In this document: in pieces, positions 8,103 through 18,000 of the stretch
Layout: the number at the start of each line of letters is the position of its first letter
Position numbering within the stretch: the stretch's first letter is position 1
NCBI RefSeq assembly: GCF_028767185.1
Contig: NZ_JARACK010000001.1
Span: 434,001-498,000 of the forward strand
Reading direction: 5' to 3'
DNA from: Mangrovimonas aestuarii
GTDB taxonomy: Bacteria > Bacteroidota > Bacteroidia > Flavobacteriales > Flavobacteriaceae
DNA: 64,000 nucleotides
The notes under the pieces: generated by a model
The model's input: only the letters and a program-made list of their open reading frames with translations
What the model was told of the DNA's origin: nothing
Database searches by the model: none
Translations under genes and position numbers: made by a program

Positions 8103-8549
8103 TTAAAACGGAAGGTCGTCGTGATCTTCAACTCCAGCATCTTTTGCCGCCTGCTCAGGGTTTGGCACTGGATTTTGAACTGGAGCATTCGACATTCCTC
8201 CTTGAGTTTCATTTTTAGTAGTTAAAAATGTAAAATCCGTACATTGAATTTCTGTAGAATAACGATCATGACCTTGATCATCTTGCCATTTTCGGGTCTT
8301 TATCCTGCCTTCAATATAAATACGGTCGCCTTTACTAAGATACTTTTCACATATCTCTGCGGCTTTATTGCGTACAACTATATTATGCCATTCAGTGTTA
8401 GTTACACGCTCATTGGTTTGTTTATTTACATAAGTTTCGTTGGTAGCCAACGGAAAACGTCCAACACAACCACCACCATCAAAATAGTGTAGTTTTACAT
8501 CGTCTCCCAAATGCCCAATTAGCATAACTTTATTTAAGGTTCCTGACAT
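8103..8549 (-). CDS. ssb: Single-stranded DNA-binding protein
   Basis: A 148-residue protein with an N-terminal OB fold (MSGTLNKVMLIGHLGDDVKL, RFPLATNETY, TEWHNIVVRNKAAEICEKYLSKGDRIYIEGRI) and a flexible tail ending in acidic DDLPF, the peptide that recruits partner proteins to ssDNA. It sits upstream of gldE-gldD and downstream of mutY, so a replication and repair gene shares a transcript with motility genes. A TAACTTTG box lies 26 bases upstream. Confidence 0.95.
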   Translation of the reverse strand: MSGTLNKVMLIGHLGDDVKLHYFDGGGCVGRFPLATNETYVNKQTNERVTNTEWHNIVVRNKAAEICEKYLSKGDRIYIEGRIKTRKWQDDQGHDRYSTEIQCTDFTFLTTKNETQGGMSNAPVQNPVPNPEQAAKDAGVEDHDDLPF

Positions 8550-8574
8550 AGTATGGTATATGTTTATGGTTTAA

Positions 8575-8582
8575 CAAAGTTA
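8575..8582 (-). promoter_or_regulatory. Promoter -7 element for ssb-gldE-gldD
   Basis: Read on the minus strand this is TAACTTTG, a full TAnnTTTG match placed so that transcription would start about 19 bases before the ssb ATG. No TTTG is seen at the -33 position. Confidence 0.4.
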
Positions 8583-8639
8583 AAGATTTGCCATTCATAT
8601 CCTTAAAAATAACATTTTTTTATAACTGTAATGTTTAAT

Positions 8640-9680
8640 CTAGAAATTAAAGGACTCGATAAAGTTCTCTATTAAAACAGGAACAGCATACTCTCCTATT
8701 TCATCAAATTTAATCGCAGTTTTTGGCAGCGATTTGGTTTGTACTATCCAAAACTTGGTATGTAAATGCTGATGTGACAATTTATGAACAATATCTGTTG
8801 AATTGAAAAGGCTATAATCGTATACATTATTTTTCAAGAATTTATGTCTTCCCAATTCCTTATGAAAACCACTTGGAGTAATGCTTCTATCGGTTTCGAT
8901 TAAAGGGAATTGATACAGGTTTTGCCAAATACCCTTTCCCTCCCTTTTTTCAAGAACGGTTTTACCATCATCGGAAATCAACACAAGAAAATTGAAATAC
9001 TTCTTTGCAATCTTGTTTGATTTTAATTTGACAGGAAGAATATCTATAGAACTATTTTTATAGGCTATGCAACCATTTATTAAAGGACATTTATCACAAT
9101 CAGGATTTTTTGGAGTACACTGCACAGCACCAAACTCCATTATCGCTTGATTGAAATCACCTGGATGAGATATATCTAATTGTTCCTGAGCAGTTGCTTT
9201 GAAAACCTTAAATCCTTTCGACGTGTTTATAGGTTCATAAATTCCAAAATATCTTGACAGAACACGATATACATTACCATCTACTACTGCAGTTGCTTCA
9301 TTATAACAAATAGATGCTATTGCACTAGCGGTATAGTCACCTACACCTTTTAATTTTAATAGTTCATTATACGATTTTGGGAATATTCCTTCAAGTTCGT
9401 AGTTCACATACTTAGCAGTGGCATGAAGATTACGAGCTCTTGAATAATACCCCAAACCTTGCCATAGTTTTAGGACTTCTTCTTCTGTAGCTATAGCCAA
9501 CTGATTCACAGTAGGAAACCGCTTAACGAAAGCTTCATAATAAGGTAATCCTTGCTTAATTTGGGTTTGTTGCAAAATAATTTCAGATAACCATATCTTG
9601 TAAGGATCGTTTGTTTTGCGCCATGGCAAATCACGCTTAACACCTCTGTACCAACCTATTAAAACCTCTGATAATTTCAT
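8640..9680 (-). CDS. mutY: A/G-specific adenine glycosylase MutY
   Basis: A 346-residue DNA repair enzyme that removes adenine opposite 8-oxoguanine. The HhH-GPD domain (about 1-220) has LPWRKTNDPYKIWLSEIILQQTQ, the hairpin-helix LKGVGDYTASAIASICYN with the catalytic Asp following in AVVDGNVYRVL, and a four-Cys [4Fe-4S] loop spaced C-x6-C-x2-C-x5-C (CTPKNPDCDKCPLINGC). The C-terminal domain (about 230-346) is NUDIX-like and recognises 8-oxoG. It has its own -7 box and leads towards ssb with a 90-base gap. Confidence 0.94.
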   Translation of the reverse strand: MKLSEVLIGWYRGVKRDLPWRKTNDPYKIWLSEIILQQTQIKQGLPYYEAFVKRFPTVNQLAIATEEEVLKLWQGLGYYSRARNLHATAKYVNYELEGIFPKSYNELLKLKGVGDYTASAIASICYNEATAVVDGNVYRVLSRYFGIYEPINTSKGFKVFKATAQEQLDISHPGDFNQAIMEFGAVQCTPKNPDCDKCPLINGCIAYKNSSIDILPVKLKSNKIAKKYFNFLVLISDDGKTVLEKREGKGIWQNLYQFPLIETDRSITPSGFHKELGRHKFLKNNVYDYSLFNSTDIVHKLSHQHLHTKFWIVQTKSLPKTAIKFDEIGEYAVPVLIENFIESFNF

Positions 9681-9699
9681 CCATTAAATACTATTAGGG

Positions 9700-9707
9700 C
9701 AAAAATA
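9700..9707 (-). promoter_or_regulatory. Promoter -7 element for mutY
   Basis: Minus-strand TATTTTTG, full match to TAnnTTTG, 20 bases before the mutY ATG. The -33 element is not clear. Confidence 0.4.
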
Positions 9708-9740
9708 AACGTTTATACTCTTAAATTTTAATGATTTAGG

Positions 9741-9773
9741 TTTGAAATATTGAATTAATAATTCCTATATTTG
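9741..9773 (+). promoter_or_regulatory. Promoter of the HU-like gene
   Basis: TTTG at 9741-9744, 21 bases, then TATATTTG at 9766-9773; both boxes match the Bacteroidota consensus. Expected start near 9780 gives a leader of about 35 bases. Confidence 0.75.
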
Positions 9774-9814
9774 CATCCCTTTATAATCGAATATATAACT
9801 TAAAAAATATACAA

Positions 9815-10105
9815 ATGACTAAGGCTGATTTAGTAGCGAAGATTTCTGAAAAATTAGGAATGGAAAAAGGTGACGTTCAGGCGACTGTTGAGACTTTCAT
9901 GGAAGAGGTAAAAATATCTCTAGAGAGTGGTGACAATGTATACCTAAGAGGTTTTGGTAGCTTTATTATTAAAACTAGAGCTGAAAAAACTGGAAGAAAT
10001 ATTTCGAAAAACACTACAATCAAGATTCCTGCTCACAACATTCCGGCGTTTAAACCTGCCAAAGTTTTTGTTGAAGGAGTAAAGACAAACGTTGAAGTAA
10101 AATAA
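9815..10105 (+). CDS. HU/IHF-family DNA-binding protein
   Basis: A 96-residue nucleoid protein that bends DNA as a dimer. Family features: MTKADLVAKISEKLG helix, VETFMEEVKISLESGDNVYLRGFGSF (the conserved GFGSF turn), and the beta-arm GRNISKNTTIKIPAHNIPAFKPAKVF whose Pro intercalates into the minor groove. In flavobacteria the gene opposite mutY is usually called himA. It is followed 31 bases later by a tiny basic-protein gene and then RNase G. Confidence 0.92.
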   Translation: MTKADLVAKISEKLGMEKGDVQATVETFMEEVKISLESGDNVYLRGFGSFIIKTRAEKTGRNISKNTTIKIPAHNIPAFKPAKVFVEGVKTNVEVK

Positions 10106-10136
10106 AACAAGTATTAATTTTTAAACAAAGGAACTT

Positions 10137-10229
10137 ATGCCAAGTGGTAAAAAACGCAAAAGACACAAGGTAGCAACGCATAAGCGTAAGAAAAGAAGAC
10201 GCGCAAACCGTCACAAAAAGAAAAAATAA
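10137..10229 (+). CDS. 30-residue basic protein, COX24/AURKAIP1 (mS38/bS22)-like ribosomal protein
   Basis: A short gene encoding MPSGKKRKRHKVATHKRKKR followed by RRANRHKKKK, more than half Lys or Arg. The pattern K-K-R-K-R-H-K-x3-H-K-x-K-K-R matches the C-terminal COX24 domain seen in mitochondrial mS38 and mycobacterial bS22, small-subunit proteins near the decoding region; this is a family-level recollection, not a search. An AAAGGA purine run seven bases before ATG resembles a Shine-Dalgarno site, uncommon for Bacteroidota. A terminator follows five bases after the stop, so it is the end of the HU transcript. Confidence 0.8.
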   Translation: MPSGKKRKRHKVATHKRKKRRRANRHKKKK

Positions 10230-10233
10230 ATCG

Positions 10234-10259
10234 AAAAAGTAGTTTTATACTACTTTTTT
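10234..10259 (+). terminator. Terminator after the HU and small-protein genes
   Basis: A ten-bp stem AAAAAGTAGT / ACTACTTTTT (10234-10243, 10249-10258), five-base loop, ending in six T. Confidence 0.8.
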
Positions 10260-10403
10260 GGTTTTATAACGTTCTTTGAAAAGGGTATCACTCGTTACAA
10301 TCTAACTGCCAAAAGTAATAGTGAACCCATTGGATTTAAACAAATCCTGTGAAAATATTGTTCAATCCATCTGTACCTTACCGTATGGATAAAAATTAAC
10401 ACA

Positions 10404-11948
10404 ATGGAGAAAGAATTGATCATTCGATCTGGTTCAGAACATGTTGATTTTGCCTTATTAAAAGATGGAAAACTAGTTGAATTACACAAGGATGAGGGTG
10501 GTAACAATTTTTCTGTTGGCGATGTATTTATCGCTAAAATAAGAAAAGCTGTTCCAGGTTTAAACGCTGCATTTGTAAACGTAGGCTACGAAAAAGATGC
10601 CTTTTTACATTATCACGATTTAGGACCAAACCTTCCATCACTTATAAAGTTCACTAAACGTGTAAGCACAGGTAAACTAAAAGATTTTTCTTTAAAGAAT
10701 TTCCCATTTGAAAAAGATATTGATAAAAACGGACGTATAGTCGACGTTTTAAAATCAAATCAGTCTATTTTGGTACAAATTGTTAAGGAACCTATATCTA
10801 CTAAAGGCCCTAGAATAAGCTCAGAGCTGTCTATTGCAGGTAGATATATAGTTTTGGTCCCTTTTTCAGACCGTATTTCCATATCTCAAAAGATAGAGGA
10901 TAAAGAAGAAAAAGACCGTTTAAAACGCTTGGTAAAGAGTATAACTCCACCAGGTTTCGGAATTATTGTACGCACTGTAGCACAAGGCAAAAAAGTAGCC
11001 GAACTAGATAAAGATTTACAAAATTTGCTTAGTCGTTGGACGGCAATGTGTAAAAAGCTACACAAAGCACATCATCCTAGTAAGGTGTTGGGAGAGTTAA
11101 ATAAAGCGTCTTCTATTTTGAGAGACATTTTTAATGACACTTTTACCAGTATACATGTGGACGATGAAACGCTTTACATTCAAATTAAGGATTATCTGCA
11201 AGAAATAGCACCTAAAAAAGAGTCTATCGTTAAGTTACATCAATCTAACGTTCCAATTTTTGAAAAGTTTGGCGTTGAACGCCAGATAAAAACTTCATTT
11301 GGAAAAACCGTTTCCATGGCCAAAGGGGCCTACTTGGTAATTGAGCATACAGAAGCTCTTCATGTTGTTGACGTGAACAGTGGAAATCGCTCAAATAAAG
11401 CCAAAACACAAGAAGAAACGGCTTTAGAAGTTAACTTAATCGCAGCCACAGAAATAGCCCGTCAACTTAGACTTCGCGACATGGGGGGAATTATTGTTGT
11501 GGACTTTATTGATATGACCAATCCTGATAACAGGAAAACGCTTTACAATCATCTTCGCGATGAAATGAAAGATGACAGAGCAAAACACAAAATTTTACCT
11601 CCAAGTAAATTTGGACTGGTGCAAATAACAAGACAACGGGTACGACCTGAAATGAGTATTAAAACACGTGAAGAAAACCCAAACGCCAATGGCAGTGGCG
11701 AGGTTGAAGCACCAATAGTACTGATACAGAAAATCACTCACGATCTTGAGCAGTTATTTCAAAAAGACTATAAAAAGGTGACACTAAACACCCACCCTTT
11801 TATAGCGGCCTTTTTAACCAAAGGCTTTCCATCTATACGTTCAAAATGGTTTTTTGAACATAAAAAATGGGTGAAAATATTACCGAGAGATGCTTACACG
11901 TATCTTGAATACCACTTTTTTGATAAAGAGGGTAATCAAATTAAATAG
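10404..11948 (+). CDS. rng: Ribonuclease G (RNase E/G family)
   Basis: A 514-residue endoribonuclease acting in rRNA and mRNA processing. An S1-like RNA-binding domain lies in about residues 35-130 (VGDVFIAKIRKAVPGLNAAFVNVG). The catalytic core has HVVDVNSGN and GGIIVVDFIDM, whose Asp residues bind the catalytic Mg. The usual Zn-link motif CPxC that joins protomers in proteobacterial RNase E/G is absent: the corresponding place reads REENPNANGSGEVEAPIVLI, and the whole protein has only one Cys. The C-terminal part (HPFIAAFLTKGFPSIRSKW) is kept. Terminators stand on both sides, so it is its own unit. Confidence 0.93.
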   Translation: MEKELIIRSGSEHVDFALLKDGKLVELHKDEGGNNFSVGDVFIAKIRKAVPGLNAAFVNVGYEKDAFLHYHDLGPNLPSLIKFTKRVSTGKLKDFSLKNFPFEKDIDKNGRIVDVLKSNQSILVQIVKEPISTKGPRISSELSIAGRYIVLVPFSDRISISQKIEDKEEKDRLKRLVKSITPPGFGIIVRTVAQGKKVAELDKDLQNLLSRWTAMCKKLHKAHHPSKVLGELNKASSILRDIFNDTFTSIHVDDETLYIQIKDYLQEIAPKKESIVKLHQSNVPIFEKFGVERQIKTSFGKTVSMAKGAYLVIEHTEALHVVDVNSGNRSNKAKTQEETALEVNLIAATEIARQLRLRDMGGIIVVDFIDMTNPDNRKTLYNHLRDEMKDDRAKHKILPPSKFGLVQITRQRVRPEMSIKTREENPNANGSGEVEAPIVLIQKITHDLEQLFQKDYKKVTLNTHPFIAAFLTKGFPSIRSKWFFEHKKWVKILPRDAYTYLEYHFFDKEGNQIK

Positions 11949-11986
11949 AAAAAAAGCCTTGTAATTAGTTTTACAAGGCTTTTTTT
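11949..11986 (+). terminator. Terminator of rng
   Basis: GCCTTGTAA (11956-11964) pairs with TTACAAGGC (11971-11979), extended by A/T runs to about 16 bp and followed by seven T. It begins immediately after the rng stop codon. Confidence 0.88.
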
Positions 11987-12116
11987 GTTTAAAATCTAGA
12001 ACTACATCCCTAAAAACAGAAAGTACAACAAACCCACTTATTTTAATTTTATGTATTAGTTAAATAAGATATGGACAACCCGTCTATTTATGTCCTTAAC
12101 CTGAAAATATTCAAAT

Positions 12117-12150
12117 AAAAAAAGCCCAACACTTTCGTGCTAGGCTTTTT
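12117..12150 (-). terminator. Terminator of the T9SS cassette
   Basis: On the minus strand AAAAAGCC-TAGCAC-GAAA-GTGTTG-GGCTTTTT forms a 14-bp stem with two G-U pairs and a GAAA tetraloop, then a T-run. It sits just beyond the stop of the OmpA gene at 12170. Confidence 0.85.
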
Positions 12151-12169
12151 ATTTTAAAGAATACCTTTA

Positions 12170-14104
12170 TTATTGGTTATCTTCTTGGTTTTCTTCTGTC
12201 GCTTTTGGGCTTCCTGTTACAATAAGAAACTCAGAACGACGGTTAAGTTGGTGTTGCTCTTCAGTACATTGTGTACAATCAACGGCAGGTTCAGTTTCAC
12301 CTTTACCTTCTCCGCTAATTCTAGAAGCATCAATTCCCTTAGACACTACATACTGAACAGAAGTTTTTGCTCTTCTGTCAGACAATGCCATGTTGTAAGA
12401 ATCTGGACCGCGTCTGTCTGTATGAGAGTAAACTTGAATAACCATTTCTGGATATTTGTTCATTGCCTCTACTAACTTATCCAATTCGAATGCTGCTTGA
12501 GAAGTAATGTTCGACTTGTCAAATTCGAAGTAAATTGGATTAAGTTTGATATCAACAGGAGTAATGATCTTTTCAATTGGATCTAACTCAACATCCACAT
12601 TGTTTTCAGGATCACTTGTACCTTCAATTACCTTACTTGCACTTTCGTACTCAGCCATAGTTACTTCTACACTTGTTTCGTCATCACACTCAACAATAAA
12701 CTCGGCAGTACCGTCAGCTTCAGCTATCTTAGACATTAATTTACTTCCTTGATCATCGAATAAAGTAATAGTTGCACCAGGTAATGGCTGACCAGTTTTA
12801 TGGTCTACTGCTCTAATTACAGTTACAACATCACATAAAGGTTGAATTTGTTTTACAGCGTAAACATCATCACTTCCTTTTCCTCCAGAACGGTTTGACG
12901 ATACAAAACCTTCGCCTGTTTCTTCATTAATGGTATAAGCAAAGTCGTCTGCAGAAGAATTTAATGGAATACCGACATTTCTAGCGTTAGCCATAGTACC
13001 ATCAATCTCTTTAGTATAAAACACGTCCATACCTCCAAGACCTAACCAACTATCAGATGAGAAGTATAACGTACCATTATCACTAACAAATGGGAAACCT
13101 TCATTTCCTTCAGTGTTAACTTTAGGGCCTAAGTTTTCCGGACGTCCAAAAGAACCATCTGCGTTAATCTCTACTTTATAAATATCAAATTTACCTATTC
13201 CACCTGGTTGATTGGAAGAGTAGTAAAGCCATTTCCCGTCAGGGCTAACAGCAGGATCTTTTATAGAGTAATTTTGGCTATTAAATGGCAATTGCTCTAT
13301 AGTATCCCAATCGTCTCCCATTTTATTAGCTTTGAACAATTGAACTACACTGTACTTAGTGTTAGTTTCTTCGTCTTTTTCGTATTCTTTACTGAAGAAA
13401 CTCTCGCTTGAATAATACATAGTGTTTCCGTCTGGAGAGAATGCTACTGTTCCCTCATGAAACTTTGTATTAACTTTTTTGCTTACCATTACTTCCTCTC
13501 CAAAAGTTCCATCTTCTGCCTTATCAAAAGAATAAATGTCTAGGAAAGGTTGTTCGTTCCATCCGTAGGTTCTTCTTGCACTGTTTCTAGCAGAAGCGAT
13601 GTACAATTTACCATCTTTAAACGCACCTCCAAAATCAGATGCTGGAGTGTTAATGTCTAAATTCTGTACATTAAACTTCTTTCCTTTTTCTAATATTTTT
13701 GGTAAGTAATCAGGATTAGCCATAAACGCCATAGCTCTTTCATCGCTAGGACGAGCTGCAGCAAACTTACGCATCCATTCATTGGACTGTTCATACTTAC
13801 CGTTAGCCTTCAACATTTGAGAGTACTCAAACATCATTGAAGGGTCTGTTGACGTTTCCAAAGCTTTGGCATACCATTTTTCAGCATCAACCGTGTTGAA
13901 GATATTATAATTAGCTTCGGCCAAGCGAGCATAAACATACTCATCGCCTTTACCTTGCTCTACTAATTGTTCGTAGTCTTCAATGGCCTCAACAAATTCA
14001 AATCTTGAAAAATGCTTGTCAGCTTTCTTTGTGTCATTATTCTGCGCAGATAGGCTTAGAGTTCCCATAAGCGCAATACCTAGTAATACTTTTATCTGTT
14101 TCAT
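12170..14104 (-). CDS. PorE-like OmpA-family protein with TPR and WD40-like (PD40) propeller
   Basis: A 644-residue periplasmic protein with a type I signal peptide (MKQIKVLLGIALMGTLSLSA). Order of domains: TPR-like repeats (about 30-110), a PD40 beta-propeller (about 150-400; repeated units such as AFSPDGNTMYYSS, AVSPDGKWLYYSS, FVSDNGTLYFSS), a carboxypeptidase-regulatory-like fold (about 425-510), and a C-terminal OmpA peptidoglycan-binding domain (about 535-630; PIYFEFDKSNIT, VYSHTDRRGPDSYNMALSDRRA). This order is that of PorE, which anchors type IX secretion parts to peptidoglycan. It is the last gene of a three-gene unit with a PorP/SprF protein and a giant T9SS substrate, so it probably serves that substrate. 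Confidence 0.87.
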   Translation of the reverse strand: MKQIKVLLGIALMGTLSLSAQNNDTKKADKHFSRFEFVEAIEDYEQLVEQGKGDEYVYARLAEANYNIFNTVDAEKWYAKALETSTDPSMMFEYSQMLKANGKYEQSNEWMRKFAAARPSDERAMAFMANPDYLPKILEKGKKFNVQNLDINTPASDFGGAFKDGKLYIASARNSARRTYGWNEQPFLDIYSFDKAEDGTFGEEVMVSKKVNTKFHEGTVAFSPDGNTMYYSSESFFSKEYEKDEETNTKYSVVQLFKANKMGDDWDTIEQLPFNSQNYSIKDPAVSPDGKWLYYSSNQPGGIGKFDIYKVEINADGSFGRPENLGPKVNTEGNEGFPFVSDNGTLYFSSDSWLGLGGMDVFYTKEIDGTMANARNVGIPLNSSADDFAYTINEETGEGFVSSNRSGGKGSDDVYAVKQIQPLCDVVTVIRAVDHKTGQPLPGATITLFDDQGSKLMSKIAEADGTAEFIVECDDETSVEVTMAEYESASKVIEGTSDPENNVDVELDPIEKIITPVDIKLNPIYFEFDKSNITSQAAFELDKLVEAMNKYPEMVIQVYSHTDRRGPDSYNMALSDRRAKTSVQYVVSKGIDASRISGEGKGETEPAVDCTQCTEEQHQLNRRSEFLIVTGSPKATEENQEDNQ

Positions 14105-14125
14105 ATATGTGGTTAGCTTAGCAGA

Positions 14126-15034
14126 TTAGAAATAACGTGGTGAACGTGAAACTCTTTTTGAGAAGTTTAAATCATATGTTATGAATACTTCGTGTGATGC
14201 CGGTGCAGCAATGTTTAATTCCGATTGGATATTATCATATGCATAACCTACACGTAAGCTATCATTAATTAAGAAGTTTACCATACCTACAAATGAGTCG
14301 TCTAAACGATACCCTGCTCCAATTTCAACAAGGTCGTACATAAATAAGTTTGCATTTACATCGAAACTCACAGGAGAATCAAAAGCCCACTTAATCATAC
14401 CATGTGGTTTTAACTTAAAGTTGTCTGATAAAGTGAATACGTATCCGGCAGCGCCAAAGAAATGCTGTGTTTCAGATCCGATATTATATCCATCGGCATC
14501 TAAATGTGTAGCATTCAATATGTTTGGCATTGAAAGAGATACATAAAATTTATTAGGCTTATAAAAATAAGCTCCAGCTCCTACATTAGGTGTCACTTCG
14601 TTAATATCATTGGCTAAAAAAGGATCGTTGTCATCAATAGCAGCTAATCCCTCCAAACCAATATCATGGAAAGTAGCTCCAGCTTTAAGTCCTAATGCCA
14701 ATCTTAAGTCGTTACCTAACGGTAATGTATATGAGAAATCAGCGTAAGCATTAGTTTCTCTAACTGGACCTATTTGGTCTGAAATAACAGATAGTCCCAA
14801 ACCTACTCTTTCTCCTACGGGGCTGCTTACAGCAGCAGTGAAGGTTTCTGGGGCTCCATCTATCCCAACCCATTGGCTACGGTAAAGTAGCCCAATGGAT
14901 AAGTCCTCTGAAGACCCGGCATAAGCAGGGTTTATCACATTCATATTGTACATGTACTGTGTATACTGAGGATCTTGCTGAGCATATAGCTGAGATGCCA
15001 ACAGTAATGCGAAAATCAAATAAATTCGTTTCAT
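14126..15034 (-). CDS. PorP/SprF family type IX secretion membrane protein
   Basis: A 302-residue outer-membrane beta-barrel protein with a signal peptide (MKRIYLIFALLLASQLYAQ). The first mature residues QDPQYTQYMYNMNVINPAYAG are the hallmark of the PorP/SprF family, followed by LSIGLLYRSQWVGIDGAPET and amphipathic strands to the C-terminus. These proteins work with type B T9SS substrates, helping to secrete or attach them at the surface. It lies 28 bases after the large type B substrate gene and 21 bases before the PorE-like gene, the usual substrate-partner arrangement. Confidence 0.93.
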   Translation of the reverse strand: MKRIYLIFALLLASQLYAQQDPQYTQYMYNMNVINPAYAGSSEDLSIGLLYRSQWVGIDGAPETFTAAVSSPVGERVGLGLSVISDQIGPVRETNAYADFSYTLPLGNDLRLALGLKAGATFHDIGLEGLAAIDDNDPFLANDINEVTPNVGAGAYFYKPNKFYVSLSMPNILNATHLDADGYNIGSETQHFFGAAGYVFTLSDNFKLKPHGMIKWAFDSPVSFDVNANLFMYDLVEIGAGYRLDDSFVGMVNFLINDSLRVGYAYDNIQSELNIAAPASHEVFITYDLNFSKRVSRSPRYF

Positions 15035-15062
15035 TCTTTTTCTATATCAGGTTTTTGTTAGT

Positions 15063-18000
15063 TTAATTTTCTCTTTCGATATATACCCAAGCGGTAGTTG
15101 TCTCGTTGTCCTGGTCAACCATTACGTAGAAATAAGTACCTACAGGTAATTCATCTCCACCATCAGACTGTCCATACCATTCGTCTGTATAACCACCTTC
15201 TTTAGAGTATACAAGTGTACCGTTTCTGTTATAAATTTTCAGACTTTGTACATTGAATCCTCTTAGGTCGAACCTTTCGTTATAAGCATCCCCATTAGGC
15301 GTAATAACCTGAGGAATAACACAATTGGTAATTTCAACAACTTCTTGAGGTCCTACTTGACCGGTACAACCGGTATTTGTAAAGGTAGCTACCACTTCGT
15401 AGTCTCCTGTTTCGGACACTGACAAAGATAAACTATTTTCGTTAGGAATTGCAACTCCTTCAAAATACCAATCAATATTTACTGCTCCACTGGTTACATC
15501 GGCTTCAGTAAAGTTTACAGGTATAATAACTAGGTCTGTAGAGTCAGATCCTCCAGCACAAAGCTCATAGTCTCCATCTGGATCGAAAGTCATTTCAGGT
15601 TGAACACCAGCAGTAACATTGAATGATGTTATTGCATAACATCCTGTTACAGTATCTTCAACTCTAACATAGATAGTTTCTGATCCGTTTGAAGAATCGT
15701 AGTCTGTTGGATCTGCTATTGGGTTTGTACCATTATCAGCATCTGTTTGAGATGTATAATACCCAACCGTTAATCCAGTTTGCCCATTAAGGATATCTGC
15801 TTCATTTGAAGTTAAATCGAATGAAGTTGTTCCTGAGCTATCACTACAATTTTCCAAATCGGATGGAGTTCCTAAAACTACAGCAGTATTAACAATCAAT
15901 TCTAATGACGTTGTAGAGAAACATCCAGAATTTGAACCTACAGCGTTGATGTCTTCAACACGGACATAAATAGTCTCTCCAGCAGAAGCGTAAGCAGTAG
16001 GATCTGCGATAGCATTAATTCCCTGCTGCGCTTCAGCTAAAACTAGATGGTAAGTAACTGCATAGATTGTTGGATCTGCTTCGTTGGCTAACATTTGTGC
16101 TTCAATTGAAGTAAGATCAAAATCAACTATGCCATCTCCATCGTTATCACAAGCTGTAAGTGGATCTGGTTGTACAGGGTTTGCTTGTTGGTAGAAGTTA
16201 ACCTGAACAGATAAAGTGGCTTCAACAGCACAATCTTCATCATAAGCAATTACTGTATACAATCCAGATTCAGTGGCAATGTATGTATCAGTAGTGTTTG
16301 ATTCATCAATAAACCCACCTGGATACCAGTCAAAATAATCTCCACGACCATTTGTATCAACAGTTAAAGTATATTCTGTATAACCACAAAGGTCTAATGG
16401 TAATGGTTCTTCTGTAACAGGATCTACAGCTACGTTCTCGAAAGAAGCATTCATATCTGCTGTAAGTGTACCAGAATCGGCATCAGGAGCATTTGTTTGC
16501 TCAATTTGAATGAATCCATTTCCTCCGTTGAAATTTGTTACCAACAGTAAATAGATTTCTCCTTCTTGTGCATTAGGAATAGTTAAGTTTTCAACAGGAG
16601 CTGCAGAATAACTACAGTCTACTATATTACCAAATGGATAGAATCCAGGATTAAATGTATTGTTTGGACATGTAGGACAGTCTACAAATAAATCGTAATC
16701 ACAATAATCCTCATCTGGGGTAAATGGTCCCCATAATACAAAGTCTACATCCAAACCATTTCCTACCGGATCACCGTTTTCATCAAATTCTGTGTTTTGA
16801 GTAATTTGAATTTCAATAGTACCTGATTCAGCAATATCAAGAATGTTATAAGAAGGGTTAGGTATAGATCCTAAACAAGCTACATCTGTAGAATCTGGCA
16901 AGCCTGTGATATTCGCAGAAATTAAACCTCCTTCTCCATTACAGAAATACCCTGCAGTTTCACATGTAATATTATCTGGAGCTGGTTTGATACATACGTC
17001 AAATGTTGTTGTCTCATCACTTACTCCAGGAGTAAACACCTGTAAATAATAAGTTTCTCCAACAGTTAACAATGGAGTGTAACTAAAATCATCATCAGAA
17101 CAGTACAATTCGGTTAGGTTTCCACAAGCACCAGAATAAACTGCATGATCAAGGTTAAAAGTACCTCCTTGCATATTCATTAGTGTAATCGTTTCCGACT
17201 CACTTAAAGCAACGAATTCAAACCAAACGTCTGCAGAACCAGCTGGTCCACAACTAGGCATCACTGGTGATGGTGTAGCTGCTACCATGGTCGCTGAAGT
17301 TATAAGATCACAAGTTGGAGAAGTATTAACATCTACTACTATAGCACCATCACAACCATCATTAGCTGGAGGACATGCCAATAGTTCAAAATTAGGACTG
17401 TAAATAGTACAATAATCCTCAGCTTCGTTAGAAACAGAAACTTGAATTTCTGTTAAAAATGGATAAGGTCCCATTTGCACAACACCTGTAGCACTAACCA
17501 CAATTGGAGTACTAGCTTGGTTGTCTGATACAGTTAACGAAGTTGCATCTCCTAAACTGGTTATATCTACATCAATAAGGAATTGATCTCCATTATCACA
17601 ATCGTCTACTACAGTATAAGTAGCTTCTGGCAATACACAGTTTAGCACTTGGATATTAACAGTAAAATCTAAAGTTACACCCCAAGACCCATTATAACAA
17701 GGGTTTGGTGTTGCTTGTCCAGAATCTGCGGTACCAATACGCATTCTGTGCTCTCCAACAGCTGCTGTTGCTGGCATTAGGAAAGTAGCGTCTAAGGTTG
17801 TAGGGTTCTGGTTGGTTGATGTTCCAGAATACACTAACTCTGTAGCACTATCAAATACTAAATCATCATTAAAATCAATCCACACATTAGTTCCATAGGT
17901 ATAACCTGTAGCAAACGAAATCTGTAAATTGGTATCTAATCCTTGGAATACCAATACTGACGTATCTGTATGGTTTTCGTAAGTCACATCACCAAAACTT

